A stretch of 64,000 bases of DNA from Brachionus plicatilis (lineage: Eukaryota; Rotifera; Eurotatoria; Ploima; Brachionidae), in NCBI GenBank assembly GCA_010279815.1, contig QEOQ01000515.1, forward strand, positions 142,284 to 206,283, written 5' to 3'. This document shows, piece after piece, positions 48,411-59,625 of the stretch. Every line of letters begins with the position of its first letter. Positions within the stretch are counted from its first letter, which is position 1. The notes under the pieces are model-generated. The model saw only the letters and a program-made list of their open reading frames with translations, searched no databases and was not told where the DNA came from. Both the position numbers and the translations under genes were made by a program.

Positions 48411-49503
48411 GGTAAAAGACAATCAAAATTCTAGAAAAACTACATAAAGCTAATATTTTATATTAATTTTTTGTGAAACATAAATAATTTTCTGTATTTA
48501 TATATAAATATATATAGTGATTTAGTACACTTATGTCAAGTCAAATTTGAATTTGAATTTTTAGCAAATCATTTAAAAATACGTGGTTGCATCTAGTATT
48601 TTTGATTTTAAAAATTATCAAATTTTATTATTTTTTAATGCTTGTAATTAATTAATCGTTGAAATTCGCTTAAATTAAGACTATATGAAAAATTTCATTT
48701 TTTTTAAGAATTTTTATTAAAATTATATAATAGCAAAAATTATTATGATTAGTATAACACATCATCTTTAATCAATAAATTAATCATTTCTATAGGCCTT
48801 ACAAACACAAAATTAAGCATCTTAAAATTTTAATTTTAATTTATTTTAAAAATTAAAAGATTGAAATCTAGAAATAAAATTCTAAAAATAAAAATATTTT
48901 TTACGATTTCACGTTCTTAATTTTAACAAACTTGCATTCAAACAAGAACTTAAAAATAATACATTCTGTTTACATTCTGAATTTTTTTTGATCAGCATAT
49001 TTGAGCTAAGAGTCGGCAATCAATTTCAAGATGATTTCAAATTTTAAATACAAGTCTGTCTATCATAGAATTTTTTTTCGGCTTAATTCTTTATTCTCTT
49101 AAATACTTAAATATTTTGCTCTTATAATCATTACTAATCTGGGTGGATAGCAAGAGCGATTGTGTCATCGGAATTTGAAAGCCTCATCTTCTCTTAGCAT
49201 ATCTATTGATGGTGGTAAGTTATTTCCTCAGACATGGACATTCCTCTGAGAAATAAACCTTCCATCAGATATAGAAAAAAATTTCTACACTATAATAGTT
49301 CATACAGCTCCAAATTCAAAAAGAACCACTTCCATGTTTTATTATTTAAATAATAAATATTTTAATATTGTAAATCTTAAGTTAATTTATTCTGATGTTA
49401 ACATGGTGATTCAGAATTTATTATTATCTATTGAAAAAGAATTTCTTTACAATTAAAAAAAATTTATTTACTAAAGATAAACTTTTAAAAATAAAAAGAC
49501 ACT
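48411..49503. other. 5' flank of CRELD, no gene seen
   Basis: AT-rich. An AT-only run TATATATAAATATATATAG at 48499-48517 could serve as a TATA region for CRELD, although it lies 90 bp upstream of the ATG. Around 49140-49260 base composition is more balanced and may be an old LINE remnant, not identifiable. Confidence 0.35.
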
Positions 49504-50384
49504 TACCGTAATGCCGTGCGAATAAAGGCAGCATTAAACATGTGGCACTCGAAATTAAGTGCATGGTCTAAACTTGTGTTTTTGAATTTTTCATGACCTA
49601 GGTTTAAGACCTGCATTAAAAGCCAAGCTCCTAAATTTAAATGCCGGTCTTATTATTAAATTTCTGTATTAAATGCTGCTTCTTTATTCGAAAATTTTTT
49701 AAAAAAAAATTGAATATTTTTTAATTTTTTTAATAAAAAAAAAAATCGATTTAAGCAATTTTATGATTTTTTTTTTAGATTTCGATTTAATTTATAAAAT
49801 AAACTAGATGACCCCCTTTATGGTAAACTTTTTTTTCTTTTAAAAATTTATTTCATTAGATGTGTAAGATTGAAATATAATATTTCAAAATTATTAAGTT
49901 GATTGTGAAAACTTTAATACTAACAAATATTTTTTTAATTTATTTTTTGAAAATAATGAAAAATTGAAAAATGAAATTTGAGGATATAAAATTCAATTAC
50001 CTTTAAAAAGTTTTAAGAAGAAATAGGCTTTTTTAGTTCTTAAGATCAACAAAAAATTAAGAATCATTTTTTAATTGATACAGTATGATGGAAAACACTT
50101 TAAATCAGAGATCAAGAAGCAAGTCCATTTTCTCTAAAATTCCACGATGAAAATGAAAGATTTTTTGAATTTGTTTTTTATATTAAAATTTTCCTTTTTT
50201 TTCTTTATTTTCTTTTTTTTTTAGAAAGAAATGTTTAATGTTTGTTTTGTTCAATGTTTATTTGAATTTTGTAACACTGTCAGAATTTTAATTTATTTTA
50301 ATCCAATTAAAATTCATAATATTAAAAATTAAACGGGGTCTCGGCGGAACACTTGCACAGAGTTTCAGGCTTGTTGTCATTTAA

Positions 50385-50722
50385 GTTTTGTGAAATTCAG
50401 TACAAAATGATAAAAAGAACAGAAAAAAATGTAAAAAAATTAATAACTTTTTTTCTAAATGTTTAAACTTAATTCTGTAAATGAAACATTGCGCAACATT
50501 CAAAGTTGCATCAAAGATCAAGGTCTGCTAAATTTGCAGAGTTTAGCAGAAATTAAATTTCAATATAATCGAGCCTAGGGCATTTTGCAGAGATTTTGCA
50601 AATCATTAACAGACTTTTACAGACCATTCTGCATTCACTTAATTAATTTTAAACTTTTTGAAAAAAATTTATTTAATTTTTTTAAACTTAGTTCTGTTCT
50701 TTTATTCTGAACTTCACAAAAC
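50385..50722. mobile_element. 338-bp foldback MITE, GTGAAATTCAG family (copy 2)
   Basis: Ends GTTTTGTGAAATTCAGTAC and CTGAACTTCACAAAAC. Very similar to 21946-22305 through the interior (TGCATCA.A.ATCAA.GTCTG; AATTTGCAGAGTTTAGCAGA), with one internal deletion near the right end. Inserted within the pogo-like element. Confidence 0.85.
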
Positions 50723-52047
50723 ATGTCAGTTAGAGAAATATTACTTAAAATGAAAATTAATTCTTAAACTATTTTTCAAAAAGTCAAAAAGTTAAGAAAG
50801 TTTATTACGGAACAGCGTCAAAAAATTAAATATACCACAAAGTACAAAAAGTACAGAAAAGATTTTTACATTTTATTATTCTCATTGTTTTTACCTCATT
50901 GGAGCTTTTAGTGTTTTACATTTGAGCAGTATTTAATTTAGGATTACTTTCCCTGATTGTTCGAATATTTAAATTACAAATTTATGAAAAATTTTCTAAT
51001 TATTTTTTTTTTAATAATTTAAAAAATAATTTTTTTTATTTTAAAAAGCCCTTGAAAAGTGTTGCAAAGACGATGGTTAAAATTTTAGCATTTTTACAAT
51101 ATAAATGTGCTTCTTTAAGCAATTTAAAAAAAAAATAAAATTAAAATAAGAAAAAAAAAAATTTAAGAAAAAAATCTTTAATTAGCTAGAAAATACTCTG
51201 AATTTAGAATATTTTCCAAAAAATAAAGCCCAAATTTATATCATAATCTAAAAAAATTTTCCTATTATTCTAAAAATTTTTCTTTAAAATGTTTAATCTG
51301 TTCTACCAGTCAAAACGTTTTAGAGATTTTTTTTAGTATCTTTACAGATTCTTTATAAATTCTTTAGTAAAAAAATTAAAAAAGAAAAGGTTTGTTTTTT
51401 TTTGTTTTTCAAAAATTGAAAAAAGTCTAAATTTGAGTTATTTTCTATTTCGAAATTAACTCTAAAATTTTTTAGTCAGAGTAAAAATTAAATTAAGGCT
51501 TTTTCTTTGGAAAATATTCCAGGTCATTTTCTAACTAATTCAATTTTTAATTGCTAAAGCATAAACTTATTAATTAACTCTAAAAGAAAAAAGGTTGGAT
51601 TTGAACTTTACTCTTAGAGTCCACAATGCGACTTCTAAGACTTCAAGTTTACTCTCATCTAAAATTGAAAAAAAGAATTTTAATTTTACAAAATGAAAAA
51701 ACCCTCTAATTTTTTTTTGGTATAAAAAGTTTTTGCACAAAAGAAATTATTTGTCTTTGAAGTCTCTAATTTTTTTTTTAAAAAAACTAAACTAAATTGT
51801 TTAAGTCTCTAATTGGTTAAACTACAATAAACTTCAAAAATATTTTTGATTTTTTTTTGTTTAATTATTCTTAATTGACACATTATAGATAAATTTATCA
51901 CTATTTTAATTGAGCGTGGGAATATTTTTTTTATTCATGTATATAATTTTCTACGTTTTACTTCCTAACTTTTTGACATCATGTAAAAGTATTATGAGAG
52001 TTTTTTAGAGAATTGCTGAAATTTTAAATAATAAGATAAACAAAATT

Positions 52048-52534
52048 TCAATTTTTCTCAAGTTCAATTAATTCTTGTTTAAGTTTTTCGATTTTTTGTT
52101 GTTTCATGTTAAGATTAGTATCATCTCTTATTCTTATTTTAAAAATTAAAAAGCCACCCTTTAGAAGCCCTAAACTCTACCTTGTTTAAAGGACATTTCT
52201 CAACAAAATTTTCGTCATGTTCATCTGGATGAATATCATTGTAAAGTAATAAAGCTTTTTTTTGAATTACAAAGCCTGAAATGCATACACCTTTTTCACG
52301 CTTTTTAACAATCCAATCTTTTAATTGCAACTCCATCTCGGGACAAATACACATTTCTTTAGATGGCTTTGATTTGAAGCAACTACGTTTCTTTTTAGAA
52401 GACAAGATTTTGTGTTCATCTTTGATCCATTTGCCAATAATTCTTCGATCGATACCAGATATACGACTCATATGATTAATACTTTTTTCACTTTTTTCAC
52501 TTGTTTCATCACTTTGCAAAGATTTATATTTCAT
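52048..52534 (-). pseudogene. CENP-B-type HTH transposase remnant
   Basis: The complement encodes 131 codons. A Psq-like HTH start (INHMSRISGIDRRIIGKWIK) is followed by the CENP-B/Tc5 HTH pattern (MELQLKDWIVKKREKGVCIS; GFVIQKKALLLYNDIHPD; FRASKGWLFNF). These are the two DNA-binding halves of pogo/Tigger transposases. A TAA follows GWLFNF, but shifting one base in the adjoining A/T run lets the frame continue with KIRIRDDTNLNMKQQKIEKL and a coiled-coil tail to a TGA at 52048-52050. The catalytic domain is missing. Confidence 0.65.
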
Positions 52535-52981
52535 TATTACCTTAGTTTAAAACTCCATTGAGTATCTTTTTCTTTTTTTTGTCATTTGGCTTGAAATATT
52601 TTCAATTTTACTCATTTTGTTTCAAGAAAATTGTTTTTAATAATAAAAATTTGTGTTTTTATAAGTTAAAAAAAATTCAAAAATATTGAATATTTTTTTC
52701 TTTAAATTTCAACTTTTGATGCTGCATTATTTTAAGAGCTTCAGTTATAGAAGCTGCACTTATTCCCAAATTTTATTTCTAACTTAAGTTTAGATGCTGC
52801 ATTAAAACCCAAGTCACGAAATATTGAAAAACACGTGTTTAGTGCCGCATCTATTCCCGAAACCACAAGTTTAATGCATTGAACTAGAACGCACGGCATT
52901 ACGGTAAATCAGATATTGAATTTTTTTTTATTTTATTAATTTTAATTATTTGTTAGGTCCTGAATGATCTATTGCCTTTAC

Positions 52982-53111
52982 TAGACATAACATGTCTAGT
53001 AATGTTAAGTATTTATTTTTTTTAAATTATCAAAATCATTAGATTAATTAAACTTTAAAATTTAAAATGATCGTTTTGATCTTAAAATTTGATCTGAAAC
53101 TTCAATTTGCC
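52982..53111 (+). repeat. 130-bp repeat with a palindromic start (copy 2)
   Basis: Copy of 38492-38621, starting CTAGACATAACATGTCTAG, a complete palindrome-like head. It lies just outside the pogo-like element. Confidence 0.75.
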
Positions 53112-53656
53112 TAAAAAGAGGACGTTTTCTAGTTTTATTATAAATTGTAAACCATGCCCAAAAGAGAAAACGTGGAATTAAGGATCGGTCAACACGAACC
53201 ATCCATTTTTAAATGTAATTGTTAAATCAATATTATTTTAAAAAAATAACATAGTGTGATTATTAAATAATTGATTATTTTGAATAAATGTTTAAAAAAT
53301 AATATTTCACATATGTTTCAATATTGTTTTGAGGATAATCTTAAAAATTAAATTTTTTTTATAAAATATGTATGATTCAAGGCTTTTTTGATTAAATAAA
53401 TTCTACTCAAGCAAAAGACTTATTATTTTAATAAAATAAATGTTTTTTATTAATTAATTTATAAAAATGTCTGAAAATTTTGTTATTTTTGAAATAAGTT
53501 AATTGAGAAAAAATTGATTTTATAACTTATTTATCACAATTTTGATCGATTTACTAAAAAAACTTCTTTAAAAATAAAAAAAAAACAAAAGAAATATGGC
53601 ATTTGATTTTTTGTTCAATTTTACTTTTGAAAATAATCAAATTTTTCTCAAAAAAA

Positions 53657-55045
53657 ATGAAAAGTATTTATTTAAATCTACTCAAAAATCAAGTGGAATC
53701 AAGCAGCATACATGCGATACCAAATATCTTGAGAACAAAAACTTCAATTAGTCGAATTTTATGGTCTATTGCCTTTATTGTATCTTTTTCGGCATGTGTC
53801 TATCAAGTAATCATGCTTATTGTCAACTTTTTTGAGTTCAAAACAATTGTTAGAATGGAATTAGTGCAGTCATTTGATGAAGAATTTCCGGCAGTAACTT
53901 TCTGCAATTTAAATCCATTCGATTTTTCATTGAAAGAAAATCAAGCCAAGATAAGTGAATTTCTAAACGAATCAATGGCACATGGCAATGAAAATTATTT
54001 AGAAATGATTAAATGTAATCGAAATAATTCACTGCCAAATTTGGAGGGATTTAGTATTGAAAAAATGCTGATTTTGTGTCGATTTGACAGCGAGGAATGT
54101 AATGTTGATGATTTTGTTCAATTTGAACATGTTACGATGTTCGGAAGATGTTACACTTTTAATTCAGGTAGAAATTCAAGTGGTCATAAAATACCAATAA
54201 GAAAAAGAACTCGTCCTGAACTGGTTAGTGGTCTAAATTTGAAATTATTTATTGGTGCATTAGAATATCAGCCATGTTGGGAGCCGAGATATGGTGCCAT
54301 AGTTAACGTTCATAATAGTTCATCTCCTCCTTTAATTACTGATGGGGGCATGATGGTACAGACTGGATCTGAAACAAATTTAATTTTGAATAAAGTTAAC
54401 ATGAAAAAATTACCAAAGCCATACAGCAATTGTATCAAAGATTTGACTAATATAAATGAGATTGATTCTATCTATTATAGAAACACATTCGATTCTATTA
54501 GAAAAGTATAAAGACAACATCGATGTATAGTTTATTGTTCGCTAAATAGAACAATTGAAGAAAATATCAAAAGATGCAGTTCTGTAAACCTTACAACCAA
54601 ATTAGAGAAGAAAATTTGCATACTCAATTTAACAAAACAATTCAGTCACTATGAATTTTGCTCTAATGAATGCCCAGTTGAATGTGATTCCTCATATTAC
54701 AGCATTGTAAACAGTTTATCAAGCTTTCCATCCAAATTATATTCGTCTTATTTATTATCCGATGAATCTTTTCGGTCAAAATTTCCATATGAAAACATAA
54801 GTATGGAACAAGTTAAAGAGAGTGTTTTATCAGTTAATGTCTATTTTGGTACAAACTTCAATCAGAACATTGAAGAGGTTTCAGCATTAGATTTTTTGTC
54901 CTTATTAGGCAATTTAGGAGGACAACTTGGACTTTTTCTGGGAGCAAGTGTTCTTACTTTTGCAGAAATATTCGAAATAATTTATCAATTTTCTGTCTTA
55001 TTTTTCAAGAATCGTTCAAAAAACAAAATAAATCAACAAGCTTAG
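53657..55045 (+). pseudogene. DEG/ENaC-family sodium channel, one in-frame stop
   Basis: Reads as one frame of about 460 codons apart from a TAA at 54509-54511. N-terminal SSIHAIPNI corresponds to the His-Gly gating motif, here His-Ala. TM1 is LWSIAFIVSFSACVYQVIML, then the post-TM1 FPAVTFCNLNPF block. The extracellular part keeps family Cys (CIVYC; CSNECPVEC). TM2 has SALDFLSLLGNLGGQLGLFL then the selectivity-filter tripeptide GAS. These are amiloride-sensitive, peptide- or proton-gated cation channels. The stop sits between YYRNTFDSIRKV and RQHRCIVYC; the frame beyond stays open for 177 codons and looks conserved. A recent null allele, sequencing error or readthrough are all possible. The ATG at 53657 is the first in frame. 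Confidence 0.8.
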
Positions 55046-55598
55046 TCTATTCAATGGATTCAATGATTTAATAATGATTACATTATATATAAATTTATAT
55101 TGTATTTTACTTTGGCATCTTGAAGTTAATGATTAATTCAAAAAGTTTATTTTAAGATATTAAAATAAATCTTTGATATGGGCAGACTTGTTTATAAGTC
55201 ACAGATTTAAGTCAAAGTCATGACTTAAATTTTTTTTTTTGCACCAAAATTTTTATCAATACCTGCTTCATTTCTGGACCAGTTGAAAGAATTTTTTTCT
55301 AAATCTGGTTACATTAACAGACCACATAGGTCAAGATTAACAGCCAGGAATTTGGAAGCAACTACTTTATTGGTATCAAACATGGATTTATTAAGTCATT
55401 GACTTGACTTAAAAAAAAAAAAAAATATAATTTTTATGTGACATGATTAACATTCTATGTAGATTTAAAAAAATAAAAAAAATTTGAAAACGATTTTCTC
55501 AATCCATTGACTTAATCGATTTTTGATTTATTTGACTGATTTTATGTAAAGTTTATTTTCATTTTATTACTTTCTTGGAATTTATTATTTGATTTTTT
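55046..55598. other. Intergenic, weak repeat pieces
   Basis: No gene. GGCATCTTGAAGTTAATGAT at 55112-55131 is another end of the 5036 repeat family. Phrases such as TAAGTCAAAGTCATGACTTAA at about 55210 and ATTAAGTCATTGACTTGACT at 55388 recall the subterminal part of the hAT-like element at 39456. Confidence 0.45.
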
Positions 55599-56104
55599 TT
55601 ATTACTTGAGTATTTTTCGCTAGATGCAAAAGTGGCAAGTTTTTTGGCTTTGTTGTTGAAACTTGGCTCACTAAAAGGGATGTATGCTCAGATCCAACTG
55701 GTTCTAAGACTGAGCCAACGATGCTATTTGGTAAAAATTCCAAATTTTGGTGTTCTTGTTGACAGGCTACCTGTTAGAATAAAAATAATAATTCATACTT
55801 TGGATAATAAAGAGTTTTTGTTCTGCTTCTTGGACAGTTTGAGTCAAGTGCTTGATCCGGATCTAGATTTAATCGGACCAAAAACAACTTTGGACGAGTT
55901 GGATAAAACAGATAATTTTAGCAAAAATTTCAGTCAATTAACTTTAAATTAACTCTTAAATTTATCCAAAAATATTTTTAAAATAAATAAAAATCTATTT
56001 TATCTTTTTTAATCTTAATAAGTGTTTCTTAATTCAAATCTTTGATCAAGAAATAAAAAAAATTGATAAGGAGCTTTAATTTAAAATGAATTTAAAATGA
56101 ATGT
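55599..56104 (+). pseudogene. Duplicated 3' end of the OTU-like gene
   Basis: About 505 bp nearly identical to 43687-44192, starting ACTTGAGTATTTTTCGCTAG and ending ATGAATGTGTCGG. Differences seen are a TG to CC change just after the stop and one missing A in a short run. It carries about the last 115 codons of the gene, its stop and the 3' flank, but no start, catalytic part or intron. Same orientation, 11.9 kb downstream. Confidence 0.9.
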
Positions 56105-56481
56105 GTCGGGATATTATTGTAATAAAAAAATTCAAATAAACTCAACAAAAAATCAGTTATTACATTTAAATATTAAAGTTGATTTTTTCAATGGAAAGAT
56201 TTTTTTATTTTTTAAATCTGCATATCATGTTTTATTTTATATTACATTAAAATTATATAAATTAAATCAAAGATTTATTTTAGTATCTAAAGATAAACGT
56301 TTTGAATTGAAATGATATTTTGAATTGATCATCAACTTCAAGATGACTTTATTTTTTTTTAAAATTTATTTAATTTCTAAGTATAATTTTAATTTGATTA
56401 GTTAACTTTGATTTATATATTCCAACTCAATCAAAGAGACCTTAAGGTCAAAACCCATAAAGGGATGATTGAGCCCATTTA

Positions 56482-56780
56482 TTAATAAAAAAAATGCACA
56501 TAAAAAGTGAACTTGTTATCAATTGTTACTCCGAGAAGTTTAAATTTATCAACAACTTCAACCATAATACCATTTATTTCAATATTACATGGAAAATTAA
56601 GTTTTATTTTATTTGAGATAAACATAATTTTAGTCTTGGACCAATTAATATCTATACTATTGAATTTACACCAAGTAAATAACTTTTGAATTGATTCAAG
56701 AAAAGAATGAATAAGTTCAGATAGGTTATCCCCTGTTTTAATTAGAGTTGTATCATAAGCAAATAATTTCACGATGAAAT
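56482..56780 (-). mobile_element. LINE reverse-transcriptase fragment
   Basis: The complement reads MKLFAYDTTLIKTGDNLSEL, then LFTWCKFNSIDINWSKTKIM, and KFKLLGVTID. This is the catalytic (F/Y)ADD region and the following 'WC..N.L..N..KTK.M' and 'LGV.ID' blocks of CR1/Jockey-type LINEs. The catalytic Ala-Asp-Asp is changed to Ala-Tyr-Asp, so it is inactive. Confidence 0.8.
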
Positions 56781-58001
56781 CTGAAAGGAATAAAACAATA
56801 TCATTTATATCATCTAATATAATGCAAAATTTTTTTAATTCTCAATTTTAAAAAGTGAAATGAAAATGCTGCCTCAACAGCTACCAAATCAGAATTTAAA
56901 AAATTGTCTAGCCTTTGAGGAAATTTAGACACGTCCTCTTGCAAATTCGAATTTACTTCGGCTGTTGAAATTAAATTTTTCAGTCAAAGCTCTGTAATAG
57001 TCTGAAATTAAAAAAAATACCTTTAATTGAAGAAATACCTAATAAAACCAATTGAAACTCAAGCAATCAATATTAAGTAATAAATTAAGTATTTTTTTGT
57101 CTTTAAAAAGTGTTTTGTTTTTATTTTTATTTGTTTGTTCTACTTAGATAATTAGTGCTATATTTTTCTAAATAAAAGTATTAAATAAAAAGTAATAATT
57201 AATAATTTTGTTCTAAATTCAGTATTTTATTTTTTTTTTTTTGCAAAAAATAAAAACAGCTAATTTATTTATTTATTTAATTAAAGTTTTACTCCCATGG
57301 ACGAATTTAAATAAGAATTTAAAATACAATTAAATATCTATTTTACAATTAAGTAAAAAATTCGGTTTGTTATATACAAAAAAATGATTAAGATTATTTA
57401 TCATACAAAATTCAATTAAATAAAAATAGTATTTTATCAGAATTGTTAAATACAATCAAAAGAACACTGAATGCTAAATCATATTCAGGGCAATTAATAC
57501 GAGTCAAATCTTCCCCTTTTGATAACTGTTTAATGAAAGATGTATTTTCTCTATCAAATATCTTATAATCTTTCCTTAAATATTCAAATACATTTTTACA
57601 TAATTGGTTATTGAAAATTTGTTTATAAAAGAATATTTTAATAACAGGTAATTATATGCCATTCTTTATAGAATAAATCTAAAATAGAGCATTAATTAAT
57701 TAAAATAAACATTCTTATCAAATTTAAATATTGAGTAATAATAAATAATAATAAATCAAAAAAAATGTAAAGTTACATTTAAATTATAGTTTTTAATATT
57801 TAAAAATTGGTAAAAATGAAAAACTATAAATGCATAAGCTTTTAAAGCCTGCATTTAAATAATTGTAAAATATCAGCAGAAGCAAATCTTGTCGAATCAT
57901 AAATTATTAAAGCTTTATTTTTTTTAACATAATACTTTTTCAAAAGCGTTAGCATTTTAATATTATTAAAATCCAAATTTAGAATTTATTCGAGAAAAAA
58001 A
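56781..58001. other. Gene-free AT-rich stretch
   Basis: No coding region recognised up to the COX7C start. About 56820-56990 has slightly more balanced composition and may be further LINE sequence, but no protein pattern could be read. Confidence 0.45.
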
Positions 58002-58320
58002 ATGAGTTTTTTATTCAGAAAAGCCTTGGGCAGAATCGCCACCCCAGTCAGTCGTCGTAGCATCGCAACCACTCCAGCCAAAAGAAGCGGTTCCGATCCA
58101 CTTATCGGCCATGTTGAACAAGAAGCCAACCCAGGATCCGTAATAAAACTTTTTGTTCCAATTTTTAAATAAAAATAAAATAATTTTTAATTTGTAGAAC
58201 ATCCCATTTAATATTCAAAATCGATACAAACTGGCGGCTTTGATGATTTTCTACTTTGGCAGCGCTTTCGCCGCTCCATTTCTGGTAGTCCGACATCAAT
58301 TGTTGAAAAAAAATTCATAA
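58002..58320 (+). CDS. COX7C: Cytochrome c oxidase subunit 7C
   Basis: Two exons, 58002-58139 and 58198-58320, with a 58-bp GT..AG intron; 86 residues. Exon 1 encodes a basic presequence-like N-terminus ([20 protein letters not shown]). Exon 2 holds the mature subunit: [20 protein letters not shown] followed by [18 protein letters not shown], the most conserved stretch of the family ([17 protein letters not shown]). A single-helix, nuclear-encoded subunit of respiratory complex IV in the inner mitochondrial membrane. Each exon alone is too short to stand out. It is tail-to-tail with AUP1, 105 bp apart. Confidence 0.95.
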
Positions 58321-58425
58321 AATCTTTAACAAAAAAAAAAAAAATAAAAATAGATTTAAACATTAAACTCATTTATTTAATAAAATATTAAAAAAAAAAA
58401 AAAACAAATTTAATTCTATAAACAT

Positions 58426-59625
58426 TTAAAAAAAATTATGTTTAAAATCAGTCTGATTATAATCTCGGGACAAATAGCGCTTCCGGGCTTCATTGACCAA
58501 CTCAAATTTTCTTTCTTCAAAACTAATATTTTTTCTCTCTTTTCTAGTCGGAAAGATATTAGACTTTGAGCTTGGCAGCACCAATCTAGGCTGATTGACT
58601 ACCGGAGTCGATTCCGATCTCAGCAAACTTGATTCTTGGCTGTCCGAGTCCAAAATCGAGGCCATCACTGTGTCTATATCCAAACTTGACGAAAGCCTAA
58701 TGTGCTGCTCTATTGTCTCTATGGTCACATCGGGCAGGATTTGTTTAATCTGCAGAGCCAATCTGCCATTCTGATCATTTTTTGCTTCAGCTTGATTTTG
58801 GTGCTGGTTCCACACAGACTCAAAATCTTGAGAGTCAAAATCGCAGAGGTTTAGACCTAGTTTGGAAGCGATTGACTGGCCAACTTTTTCTGCAAAGCGC
58901 TCAATCGGTTCATCACTCTGTCTTGACTGTTTCTCAAGGCTGAAATCGACTTTAAAAATGGTCACTGGCGAAAACAGGAACAAAATTAGATTTATAAGCT
59001 GGTTGGACTCGATTGGGTTCACACTCAATGTGGAAAATGGAAATGGACGAGAGCATCTTAAGCAAATGGGCTTGATGTCCATTGGTGAGTCCTTGATGCA
59101 GCTAAAATCAAATTTAAGCAGCTTGAATGTGCCGTTTGTGGCCAACTTTTCTGGAAAATACAAAATTTGCTTTGAGAAAGAATCAATTTTTTTGGCGCTA
59201 ATGCTTTGCTTGAGGATCTGGGCCAAAAAAAAAGACTCCTTATTCAAGTAGTCAGCAGACTCGACCGAGTAAATTTTGTTCAGTAAAGACTTGATTGAGA
59301 TGTGGTCGAAACAAGTTATGTGGTTGGAGACAAAAATTTGCTCGGAGCGAATAAAGTCTTTGGTGCTGGCGACTGAGTCTGTCTGGGTGAATATACCAAG
59401 GACTAGTGATACTAGATTGATGAATTTGGGGTTTGTGTTGAGTGAGGGCACGGCTGTGGCCACCGTGTATAGCAACAGTAGCAGGACGAAGCGAATTATG
59501 AGCAGGGCAAGACCGATGGGCAGGTAGAGTACAAACAAGGATGTGGATAAGAGTGGATTGTTGCTCAATATGAATGACCGGTCATAGAAATTGACAAGTT
59601 GGCTATAGGTTAAATCGCTTGCCAT
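58426..59625 (-). CDS. AUP1: AUP1, ER/lipid-droplet ubiquitin adaptor
   Basis: Single exon, 399 residues. Domain order matches AUP1: a hydrophobic hairpin-like segment at about residues 28-60, a PlsC-type acyltransferase-like domain with NHITCFD (His102, Asp107), a CUE domain around residues 290-330 (LALQIKQILPDVTIETIEQH), and a basic C-terminal helix (SFEERKFELVNEARKRYLSR) like the G2BR segment that binds the E2 enzyme UBE2G2. AUP1 sits in the ER membrane and lipid droplets and helps recruit E2 and ligases to proteins being removed by ER-associated degradation. Catalytic activity of the acyltransferase domain is uncertain in the family. The start is the first ATG. Confidence 0.93.
   Translation of the reverse strand: MASDLTYSQLVNFYDRSFILSNNPLLSTSLFVLYLPIGLALLIIRFVLLLLLYTVATAVPSLNTNPKFINLVSLVLGIFTQTDSVASTKDFIRSEQIFVSNHITCFDHISIKSLLNKIYSVESADYLNKESFFLAQILKQSISAKKIDSFSKQILYFPEKLATNGTFKLLKFDFSCIKDSPMDIKPICLRCSRPFPFSTLSVNPIESNQLINLILFLFSPVTIFKVDFSLEKQSRQSDEPIERFAEKVGQSIASKLGLNLCDFDSQDFESVWNQHQNQAEAKNDQNGRLALQIKQILPDVTIETIEQHIRLSSSLDIDTVMASILDSDSQESSLLRSESTPVVNQPRLVLPSSKSNIFPTRKERKNISFEERKFELVNEARKRYLSRDYNQTDFKHNFF

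Larger units (their letters stand above)
49506..52904. mobile_element. 3.4-kb pogo-like element, TA-flanked
   Basis: Inverted ends CCGTAATGCCGTGCG, each bordered by TA (49504-49505 and 52905-52906), as in Tc1/mariner-pogo elements. Next to both ends are recurring short words of the type GCAGCATTAAA / TGCCGCATCTATTCCCG, which look like subterminal protein-binding repeats. The only coding relic is the CENP-B-type DNA-binding region at 52048-52534. A nested MITE lies at 50385-50722. No DDE catalytic region was recognised in the 2.4-kb interior. Confidence 0.7.

Noticed and set aside
51585..51660. tRNA-like phrase (GGTTGGATTTGAACTTTACT) inside the pogo-like element
   Set aside because: A T-arm-like phrase only; no complete cloverleaf could be drawn on either strand.
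54506..54532. 25-bp GT..AG stretch around the DEG/ENaC stop read as an intron
   Set aside because: It is half the length of any other intron here, its removal would shift the frame, and it would delete a conserved Cys region.
58011..58202. Minus-strand 63-codon frame with a glycine-rich look
   Set aside because: It is antisense to the COX7C first exon, which reads as a recognised protein on the plus strand.
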